DNA of 64,000 nucleotides. Origin: Brugia malayi (taxonomy: Eukaryota > Nematoda > Chromadorea > Rhabditida > Onchocercidae). Shown here piece after piece: positions 44,201-64,000 of this stretch; positions within the stretch are counted from its first letter, which is position 1, and each line of letters begins with the position of its first letter. The notes under the pieces are model-generated. The model did no database searches, had not been told where the DNA came from, and was given only the letters and a program-made list of their open reading frames with translations. Position numbers and translations under genes: made by a program. The stretch is from the NCBI RefSeq assembly GCF_000002995.4, contig NW_025062479.1, positions 21,634,721-21,698,720 on the forward strand, read 5' to 3'.

Positions 44201-46234
44201 AGGCCTTTATTCTAGTTATCAAATATGAAATACCAAATGAATGAATTTAATTCATTAAATATTTGAATAAATAATTTTTGAACTGATAAAATAAATTTTA
44301 GTCTTTTGTGTTTATTCCACGATCTGATTGTTAATTTCCACCAGAAAATATCAATTTTACAGGGAAAAAACTATGACAATAAAAATATGAATTTATAAGC
44401 AGAAAACACTTATAAATTAAGTATTGATTAAAGCATTGATTTTTTAATCAAAAAAAAAAATGCAACTTCCGTGAGGTATAATTTACTGTTCTTACTACCA
44501 TAAAGATTGATTGATAACAAAAATTTTAATTGCCTTTAAATGAAAATTGAAATCCTTTAAAAAGAAAGTTCTAAATAAAAGATAACCTAAATTGAAAATT
44601 TTGATTTTACTGGTTTTTTTTATAAATTTGGTCAGAAGGTTTTAAAAGAATTGAAAAGTAAGATAAAAAATTAGAAATATTTGAGATAAAATATAAGTAT
44701 TAATTAATAATAATATCTAAACTATTTTTTTTTGATTCGGTTCAATGAATTCAACAAATACATAAACAAAAAAAAAAACTGAAAAATGGATATCGCGTGA
44801 GAAGCTAATTTGAAGCTAACTTATTTTCAATAGTGATTTGCATAGAATTATAAAAATAAAATTTGGTCAAAAAAGTACTACGCAATATCATCAGAAATTC
44901 ATTTATGAAAAGAAACAAACAAACAAACAAAATTCGAAAATTTCGAACGATTCATTCATTCATGTGTTAATTTTATTTAATTTTTTTAAATTATAATAAC
45001 TAATTTTTAATTTCATCTTCAATAATTCACAAAAAATCTTCTAAAATACAAACAAGTCAACAAATTTATGAATAAACAAATTTTATTTGTTAATATTAGC
45101 CTACCATTTGTAACTATTAGCTATTAGTTTTGTTTAAAATTAAAAACTAAGTTTAACTTTAAGTCTAATATTTAATAGTACAAATGATACTATTAGTTGA
45201 AAAGCTTACGTAAGCATTCGTTCAACTTTTGTTTACCTTTACTATTTCACTATTTTGTGTAGAGAATTCTTTCTATCATCTATCTATCGTCCCTTTTCTG
45301 TTTTTTTTTTTTTTCTTCTTTTCCTGAATGTCATTTCATCCTTTTTTGTTATTCGTAATGCAAAAAATTTTTCAAACATTCTCATATCATTCCTTTCTTT
45401 CTTTTTTTTTTTGCTTCAATCGTTTAAATTTATTAAATTATTCAGATTCTCTACTGGAAGAAGTCAAATAACACATTCTGATCTTTTAATTTGAGATAAG
45501 ATGGAGATTAAAATGAATATGCAATTAATTAATTAATGCATTTAATTTATCTATCCAAAAAGAAAGAAAAAAAAAAGCGAAATATCCTCTGATTAAACAT
45601 TATAGATGATGCTTATATCTATGCTTCATTTTAAACATAAAATAAAATTTGCATCGTTTATTTATTTTATTTTTTTGATTTCTTATTTTAGATGAGAATT
45701 TCAAGTTAGAAATGTTTGTTAGTAAAACTCTAATACATTTGAAGATTCTTTCTTCGTCATTTCATTACACCAAACTCTAGCTAGCTAGCAAGCTATTTTC
45801 AAAATATTGATTCACTCACTTCAAGCTACTACCACATGGTTGAATGTTGTTATATGTTCTCCCTTTGATGCTGTTGGCCATTCCTTCCTTGACAATAATG
45901 ATATGTTTTCAGGCTTTATATTCATTCTCTAAAAATTTTTTTTTTGAAAAAAAAGCTCTCTGAATTTCTAGTATTCTTTTCTTTTACAAATCCTACAAAT
46001 TATCATTTCCATCAGATAAAAAAACGGCCAATAATGCTTGAGGGAAAAGTAAACAAATTGAAATTTTATATTTAGATTTTTACGAAATTCTATTATTCTA
46101 TAATGTGAATTTATACTAAAATTAAACTAAAATTTAAATTAAATTATTTTTTTGACTACGTTTAGATAAATGAATAATCAGGAAGTAAAACCGGATCGAT
46201 TGTTATTTATTGCTGTTTTTTTTATTTTTCAGAA
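41261..46234. other. dgk-1 3' flank and long intergenic stretch
   Basis: Five kilobases of AT-rich DNA with many homopolymer runs. The left part should hold the dgk-1 3' UTR. No further coding exon was recognised on either strand. Confidence 0.55.
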
Positions 46235-47618
46235 ATGGTTGACTTAAAACAACAGCTTGATATGTTAGACTATCTTGGCCCGATTGCTGTTTGGATTTCA
46301 TTCTTCTCCATAACATTTATAATCTCAGTGACATGTATTTTATGGTGTTGCGTATCTGAAACAGATGACAAAACTGTTTTTGCTAAGGTTTGAAAGTTGG
46401 AACATTCATTTACAAAAATTGTTATTTGATGATAAAATTGAATAATTGATAAGGTTAATTTATATTTAATTTCTTTCATTATTTTATACTTATCTATCAT
46501 CTTTGTCCATTTAAAAATTCCTTCAAAATTCTCTTCTCGATAAACATAATCTGATATAGTACTATCCCATACAAACTTATCACTGTAACTTTCAGAAGTT
46601 TCAATCGAAATCTTCTGAATCATTTATTCATATCCTTTTTGATTATTACTTGAGAAATATTTAGTAGTAAAAGAAAAAAAAAATTTTTTTTTCCAATACG
46701 CAACGAGAAATCTATGAAATAAATTTCTAATTTTTATTTATCAGATCCAATAATTAAATTAGCAGAAATTTTCATGAACTCTTGTAACAGAAATTAAATT
46801 TTCTTTACAGAATTACTTTTATTAAATGCTTCATCACTCAGTGACAGAAAAATTTTAATCTTATTCAAAAAAAATTTTGATCCTTTTAAGAGGTGAATTT
46901 GACTTTGAAGACAATCTTATTTTCATCTCACAAATTTTTATACATTATAGCTTTTGATATTTAAATTACTTCTGATATAGAGAAAGCTTGATAGTCAAAA
47001 TTTCGAATTTCGAGATGGCTTCATTTTTATGAAATGACGTATGCATAATTAGCATTTTCTTTTTTTTTTGAAGTTCTATAGATTTCTTTTTATATTCTTG
47101 AATTGCTTTCATCGTTTATCCAATGGAACTTTTTGCAATCATTTAGCGTTTTTCGTTATTCCGGAAATTTTTCTTTTTTTTTTTTATACGTATACAGAGA
47201 AGTTCACTCTATTTTTGCATTTTTAATTTGCTGCAGATTTCCGAAAACTTAAATAGTCTAATTAAACTTCTCTTCCCTTTTTCTCTCATCGGATAGCATT
47301 AATAGTTCAAAAAAAAAAAAAAAAAAAAAAAATGATTTGATTGGAATATTTGCTAAATTTATCAATCAAAAAAATATGAGCAAGAATTTTCAGACGATAT
47401 TCATATAGCACTTTTCGTAAATTTAATTCTCAGATTTCATTTTTTCTTTAGCCTCTGATTACTTCAAATTATTTCGACTAATTAAATTTTAAAAACTGTT
47501 GTTTAGATTAATTTATTACAGCTATTCTTATTTATTTCAGTGGGGCATGGGACCAAGGCATCAACTAACCGTCGCACAGCAAAAATATGATTCAACTTCA
47601 ACTCATAAAGCTTTATAA
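46235..47618 (+). CDS. 76-residue single-pass membrane protein
   Basis: Two exons, 46235-46387 and 47541-47618, join in phase to a 76-residue protein starting MVDLKQQLDMLDYLGP. Residues about 14-41 form one strongly hydrophobic helix (AVWISFFSITFIISVTCILW). The C-terminal tail begins WGMGPRHQLTV and is polar. The ATG follows TTTTATTTTTCAG by two bases, a strong leader trans-splice acceptor, and the second exon has a TTTATTTCAG acceptor. A polyadenylation hexamer AATAAA lies at 47728-47733. The intron is 1.15 kb. No family is recognised. The acidic N-terminus, single helix and basic juxtamembrane tail suggest a small integral membrane subunit or regulator. Short length lowers certainty, but splice signals, phase and 3' signal agree. 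Confidence 0.68.
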
Positions 47619-50600
47619 AATATAAATGCATTGGATTAGTTTAATCTCACCTACTACATTTGATTTATTTTAACTTTTCATCCTAAACTTTCATTGTTTG
47701 TAATTAAAATTACTTTTTCCTTCCGTTAATAAAAAAAAAAAAAAAAAGCTTAATGAATAATGGAAATAAAATAGTTTAGAAGATAATAGCAATAGATAAG
47801 TTATAACTGAAACGAATATTTTTATTGATTTGAAGCAAAACTGAATTGGTGTTTTTTGATAAATCATTGAATCAAACAATGTTAAATCATATTTGCAATT
47901 TATGTTAAATATGAATTTTATGGCTTAGTCGATAATTTCATTTGTGCTATTAATTTCAATTAAAATAGTTAATTTTATAATTTCTATCTTTCATTATTTA
48001 TTGTATATCATATAATTTATACATTGTTATTCAAAAAAGAAAAGTGTTTTTTGTTAACACTTATCAAGGAGTATCATTTGACAAAGGTTAATGATGTGAT
48101 AGCAAATTAAGCAAGTGTTGAGATTAATCAGAATTTGGCTGATCTATTTTTGCAATATTATTTATGATAATTAGTCATTCCAAAAGTTGCTTTATTTTTT
48201 TTTTTTTTTTTCATTTGCTTGTTTATTATCATAACTGATAACGTTTATTTGATATAGAAAAACAATAAAGGATAGGGTTTTCGCTTATTGTTATTTGCTA
48301 AAGAAGTTAGCATTATCATTTATTTTTAGACCATTTGCAATCTGCCAATTAATTAATTATTGCTTAATATAAGAAGTAAATGTTGAAATTACTAATCCAT
48401 AACAGAAAATTAAAAAAAAAAAAAAGTCGATTTTTTCTTTCATGTAAATGATCTGTTTACACTGAAAGGTAGTTATTATATATTTCAAACTTTCATATGT
48501 GTCTTGAAAATTCCTAGTGAATAACAGATAAAATTTGATGTTCTAGGAATGATTTTAACTTCTGCATCTTCTTATTATTTCATTTTATTTAACAAATACT
48601 TTTAAAAATTTTTGATCTTTTCATTCGGCTAATTAATTGCTTAAATTTGTTAATTGCACAAATAATGCCAATATGGACTGAAAGCATTCAAATTACAAAC
48701 ATTCAGCAAAAAATATATATGTATTAAATGAAAAAACCAAGTGATTTAATAGTATAATAATCTGAATTTACGTAGTAGTTGCACTATCGTACGTATGCAA
48801 ACGCATATTTACGAAACGTGTAAAATTTTCACGTACGCTTTTTTTTTTTTTTTTTTTGTAATCATAGATTCGAAATTATTGATACGGCTATTTGATTCGT
48901 ACTGTAATGAAATATCACATCATAATAGTCATCAACCTTTGAGAAGAGCCAAAAAATTCAGTAATCTGCGATGTATTATTTGTTTGCTTTTATTAAAATT
49001 TACTTTGCATCTTCCTTAGCAATTAAAAATAAATGGATACAAAATTTAAAGAATATGTTTGATTTTACTAATATTATATTTTAATGAATGGTTTTTTACA
49101 TTTCCAAAAATAGGAAAATTTTGAAATGCTTCCGCTAATCTTAGACTTTCTTCTTCTTATTCAAATGTAATTCATAAGATGCAAATAAAAGTTTCTGTCC
49201 AGTTTTTTTTTTTTTTTTATTTTATTTTTAAATGATTAAAGCTATTTGACAGGATGGCCAATATACTTCACTCTAGTCATTCCTATTCTCTCTAACGCTT
49301 CTGTGTCAACAATCATGGAATGCTAATTTTTTTCCTTTTTTTCAATTATTTTCATCGCTTGCATCGAAAGCATCCCCTTTTCATAATAGCAGTAGTAATA
49401 AATGAGCATACAGAGTACGATGTGGTTGAGGATATTCTCGTCTATCACAACAAATATGTTTGATTAAAGAAAGATGAAATAAAGAATGCTATGAAATTGA
49501 AATTGATTAAATGATTCCATCGATCATATGAATCAAACTAACAGTTTTATGTTTATGTTATGAAGAAATGAGCTAATGTTAGCAAATCACTTTGTCATGT
49601 ATCATTGAATATTAGTATCAACAAACCTGAATGATTCAAAAAGATTTATTTTTAATTGTCATTTTTGAAAATATTATGTTATATGCATTAATCTATGTTA
49701 TTATTATTTTTTTTTGCTTCTATTTCTCTTTTTCTTTAAAAAAAAAAAAAAAAAAGGAAAAAACTGCTTGAAAAATTTGTCTTAAAATTAATTATTATAT
49801 ATATAGCATATGCCACAATTTTGTGTCGCCAGCTGATTAATAACCATTGTCACATGAACTGAAGCAACAGATATATCACAAACGTTGATAATAATTCAAT
49901 TTTATTACCTTTTTGTACTCCTATATTATTTGTGTTATAAAAACAGCAAAAGAAATAAAATTATCCAAACATTCTGCAATAAAGTTGGTGCTTTATTTGA
50001 ATTCATAGCTAGAAGGAAAGAACGATTGAAATGAGCAGATCGTCTCGAAAATATGCTAAAAATAAACTTTAAAAATGTCCAATAAACTGAAGAAAACACT
50101 TTCCATCAATTAGATCATCAAATAGCATTTTGATTATATTTTAATGATTTGAACAACTAATGCCTTCTTTATAAACAAATCCTCAACTTTCAATGGGAGA
50201 AAAAATAAACACATTGTTTGGTACTGTAAAGATCTGATACTATCGTCCGGTACCGTAATTGGTTTGATACTGTTGTTCGATACTGTAGTGATTTGATAGA
50301 ACAGGAGTTTAGCAATTATGTATTTTAGATTTACATTTTTCGACTTTAATTATAACTTAAAAAAAATTATATATCGAATGATAATTTATTCTTATTTTGC
50401 ATTAAAAACTAGCTGCTTCAATAAAGCTGTTGGATTTGTAGAACTAAATTGAAGGAAGTTGAATGACCTTCCAATTTCAAATTCTCTATGATGAAGTGTA
50501 ATCGTAGGGAGTGACGCAAATCATAAAGTAAACAATTTAAACCTTTTTCATTCCTTTAGATTTGCGTAACAGAAAGATATTTAAACATATAAGATCGGGA

Positions 50601-51598
50601 AAGTTGCGAAACAAAGAAAAAATCACCATCAATGATTTATTTCTTAGAAATATATATTTTCTCGTTAGGAATATATTTAAAAAATATATATGTATGCTTG
50701 ATAAACAAATTATCGTTTGGTTGTTTTAATGAACTAAAATTTTATTGAGTTCAATAAAAAGCATCATTATTGGTTATGCTTTGAGAAACTTTACTCGTCC
50801 AATTTCATTAGAAAAAAAAAAAGAAAAAAATTGGAAAAAATAGCAGAAGGAAAAACATCAGCTGATAATCTTTCAATAATGTTTATATGAATACCGCCTT
50901 TCACAACTGCACATATAAAACTTTTGTTTCATATATGAAACAGCTGACTTTTTATGTAAGTAAACATTTTTAATATTAATATTAAAAAAAATCGTTTGCC
51001 TTGTTAATAATAATGGTTCCTTGGTGTATCATCGTTACAATCGAAAGTTCATACTTTTCTGCAATTTCTTTATAACATCTGAACGAGTTTCAAAAAAAAA
51101 AAAAAAAAAAAAAAAACTAAAATTAAATACTGCTAATTTTCATTAAAACAAATTTTGACTCAATTTTTTTTTACTAAAAACCACATGAAAGTTTTGCTAA
51201 TGAAAAATTTATGCAAAATTATTTATTTGACTTTCTTTTTCAGCGGAAGAAATTGCACTATGAATTTTTGTTAGACATCGTTAAAACTTTGCATCGAAAA
51301 AAGCCAAAAATATTATTTATTTCCTTATTTATGGCGAAAATAGAAAGATGACCAATCCAAGTGATATTTTATGATTAAAAATAAACAATCTTAAGCAGGC
51401 AAAATTTAGCTACAAATAATCCAAATTTCATAAATCAACTAGGCTTCTATTTTTGAATACTAAAAAGTCTCAGAACATCTACAACATACACTCTCTTTCT
51501 TCTTTTTGATCAATAAAATAAGAAAGTACTAAGATTACTCAATTTTTGGCCACACAATAAATTTTTGCCCTATTTCGTCCACCATTAGATTTATTATG
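47619..51598. other. Long intergenic stretch without a supported gene
   Basis: Four kilobases of AT-rich sequence with several homopolymer runs over 15 bases and a degenerate tandem repeat at 50220-50305. I see no exon with both splice signals and protein-like composition. Confidence 0.55.
50220..50305. repeat. Degenerate ~30-bp tandem repeat, about 2.8 copies
   Basis: Units begin GGTACTGTAAAG, GGTACCGTAATTGG and GATACTGTAGTG, each followed by a TTTGATA or TCTGATA-like core. Copies differ at many positions, so the array is old. Confidence 0.7.
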
Positions 51599-52786
51599 TC
51601 AAACTGTTGGACAAATCAATACGCATTCTGCCTGATCAGTACTATTTGATAGCTTATAACCCAATTTAACATTACATCGACATCTACTGCACAGTAGTCC
51701 ATCACATTTGATGACATTTTCATTGAATTGTTTCGATTTCGATTCTTCCCTCTTATTTGAGTTGGAAATGGTAGATGGACAAATTGGAACTGAATGCTTC
51801 TCATTGCGTCCCAGACGAACCAGCACTTCCGAATGTTTGCATTGCACTATAAAAAATTGAAACTAATATTGACTGTGTCAAAAATGAGAATTAAATATTG
51901 AAAATTAAGCAGAAAATATACAACAAATTTGATATTTAGGTTCTATTCTTAAGAAGACCATCATTCAATAAATCTAAAAATAATTTAAATAAAATTCACT
52001 TATATCAAAAGCCATTTTAGATGTTATGCTTGTAACTGACTCTTTCTTTTCCAATTAAAAATATTTGGCTGAAACAGTGAAATATCACAGATAACATGAA
52101 ATGTTGATCTAGAATTTCTAATCTATAAGTATTATATGTCTAAATTCACATAGATTACATTCTATTTAGACTTTTGATATGATGATATGATCTAATTTTG
52201 CTTATTTTGGATTTGTTAATATTAGATGTGAATAGATTCGGAATTAGTTTGTTTGACGGCTTGTATAATCATTTTATATACCTGTTAAATAACATTTGGA
52301 ATGTATCTTTAATAATTTTCTGTTTCGTTATTATATTAATTTTAATTTTATTATAATAAATATGGGTTTCCAGAAAACATTAAAGAAAAATTGAAAAAAA
52401 ATGAAAAACAAAAAACTCAAATATTGATTTTATTCATGTATTATCAGAAAACGATGAATTATTTACTAGTTCAAATATCCAAATGTCATACCTTTTGCAA
52501 AACATTTCTCCATATATATTAAATAGAAAACACCAAGAATCTGTAATGAAATATTTTATTTGAGGAAAAATTGAAATTCTTCATACTACAGGAAAATTTA
52601 TACCGATCTTAATTCTACAACTGTAATTTTAAAATGAAAATCAACAATGAATTGAGAGAAAAAAAGATAAAATGCAAAAAAATTTTCACTTATTTTTACG
52701 TAAAATTTCACGCTACCGCGTATTTTCCTACTTTCCTACTAAAAATGCAAATCAATACTCACCGAAATAATTGCTTTTTTTCCCAT
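51599..52786 (-). CDS. 106-residue secreted cysteine-rich protein
   Basis: Three minus-strand exons, 52786-52763, 52540-52492 and 51846-51599, join in phase. The donors are GTGAGT and GTATGA and the acceptors TCATTACAG and TTTTTATAG. The start MGKKAIISILGVFYLIYMEK has a basic N-terminus and a hydrophobic core, fitting a signal peptide with cleavage near residues 21-24. The mature part has eight cysteines in the order C, C, C, C-x2-C-x-C, C-x3-C, around a polar Ser/Asn/Lys-rich middle. The CDGLLCSRCRC core recalls small zinc-binding or disulfide-knotted folds, but the signal peptide favours disulfides. I do not recognise the family. A secreted nematode product, possibly excretory/secretory, is inferred. 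The first exon encodes only eight residues, so the N-terminus is the least certain part. Confidence 0.62.
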
Positions 52787-53305
52787 ATTTATTCAAATTG
52801 AAACAATTGCCCAATTAGAAAATGTGAAAAACGTACGAGTAGCAACCAAGAATTATGAAATATTAATACGATATGAAGTATTTTCTTTCTTTTTTTTTTT
52901 TTTAGAAAACCGAAAAGGACGCTAAAGAATATTTTCGATATATTAAATGATTGCATCTCGCATACTAATATCTTTCCCCTACTTAAATTTGGAGTGCATT
53001 TAAAAAATAGATACAGAGATTGTCAAGAAGAGCCGTACTCATAAAAAAAGAATCAAATTTCTTCCTTAAATTTCACTATGATAAAAAATCAATAGGAATG
53101 ATTACATATTGCCATCTGCATCGATTAGAATTAAAACAATCGAATCTCTTCGCATGTATAAGCACAGATTAATGTGTGAACTCTTTGTTCTGTGAGAATC
53201 TTTTTCATTTCTACTCTCATAAATTAAACATCTCTATTTCCAAATATTTCATATCCATTATTTTCAACGATTAAATTAGATGCAAAACTGCTTTACACAC
53301 ACATA

Positions 53306-53346
<41 letters not shown>

Positions 53347-53784
53347 AAAGAAGCATATTTCACTGTTTAATAATTAATTTGGAAAAGAAACAACAAAAAT
53401 ATGGGTCATCTGTCTATCTAAACAATATGGACAGTTCCAGTTAATAGACCTATTCCAAGAAATCTAAGGATTGGATCGAAATACTGAGATGAGATGAAAT
53501 GCGGACAAATCAGTGGAGTGTTTTATTCGTTTATCTTTTGTATACATACCCTTGGAAATTTAACGAAGTAACAAATTATTAGAAACAAATCAAAAATTAA
53601 AGGAAGACTTATTCATGCGTAAAGAAAAGACAAAAAAGGAGAAAGCAACAATATGATAGTTTAAAGTGTCAGGAAAAATAACGAAACTTAATTTCTGTTA
53701 TCAAAGATTTGATCCATTTTGAGAGAGGATGAAATTACATTATTGTGGGTGTGGTTTTCAGATTAAAGTTATAAAATCGTAAAA
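52787..53784. other. Intergenic
   Basis: One kilobase between two minus-strand genes. It holds the promoter of the small cysteine-rich gene, the 3' flank of the Urb2-like gene and a CA microsatellite. No gene is seen. Confidence 0.6.
53294..53344. repeat. (CA)n microsatellite
   Basis: About 25 CA units, interrupted twice near the left end by CATA. Confidence 0.92.

Positions 53785-64000
<10,216 letters not shown>

Noticed and set aside
46270..46623. 117-codon minus-strand open frame
   Set aside because: It lies opposite exon 1 and the intron of the small membrane-protein gene, has no splice or start context, and looks like an antisense shadow.
51599..51846. Mis18/Yippee-type zinc domain in the cysteine-rich protein
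   Set aside because: CDGLLCSRCRC loosely resembles a CxxC zinc knuckle followed by a Gly-Tyr strand. But the in-phase upstream exons supply a signal peptide, which fits a secreted disulfide protein better.

Overview
This window is AT-rich animal DNA (introns are roughly 70% A+T or more), and it reads as a parasitic nematode, most likely a filarial or other spirurid clade III worm. The evidence is the short exons split by small introns with TTTTCAG-like acceptors, a nematode cuticle collagen ending in [10 protein letters not shown], a three-C1 diacylglycerol kinase of the C. elegans DGK-1 type, and likely trans-splice acceptors next to start codons. The species cannot be fixed from the sequence alone. 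Exon models were built by hand. In every complete model the splice phases close exactly and the family alignment continues across each junction.

Layout, left to right. 153-1774 (+) is the 3' part of a coiled-coil protein gene. 3142-5176 (+) is a complete four-exon gene for an unusually small secreted matrix metalloproteinase: signal peptide and catalytic domain, with no recognisable propeptide. 7231-10119 (-) is a complete nine-exon RagC/D GTPase with one GC-AG intron. 11726-14088 (-) is a complete CDK2-type kinase. It lies head to head with MCM7 at 16364-21367 (+), and the 2.3-kb space between them holds a consensus E2F site. 22500-26390 (-) is a decayed multi-PDZ gene with several frameshifts and an internal stop. 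30861-41260 (+) is a complete 21-exon diacylglycerol kinase theta gene (dgk-1). 46235-47618 (+) is a two-exon gene for a 76-residue single-pass membrane protein. 51599-52786 (-) is a three-exon gene for a 106-residue secreted cysteine-rich protein. 53785 to beyond the right edge (-) is a large helical-repeat protein whose C-terminus resembles Urb2/Npa2. The 3' part of a cuticle collagen gene (56053-56625, +) sits inside one of its introns on the opposite strand.

Functional links. The CDK2/MCM7 pair joins an S-phase kinase to a replicative helicase subunit across one shared promoter region, a natural target for E2F/Rb control. RagC (TORC1 nutrient sensing) and an Urb2-like factor (60S ribosome assembly) belong to growth control, but they are not adjacent and no operon is evident. 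The MMP-like enzyme, the collagen and the small cysteine-rich protein are candidate extracellular or cuticle products.

No new multi-gene system is apparent. The most unusual items are the propeptide-less mini-MMP, the S-phase bidirectional promoter with a choice of leader acceptors at mcm-7, the nested and apparently 5'-incomplete collagen, and the lineage-restricted small proteins. Long stretches, notably 26.4-30.8, 41.3-46.2 and 47.6-51.6 kb, show no gene that can be supported.
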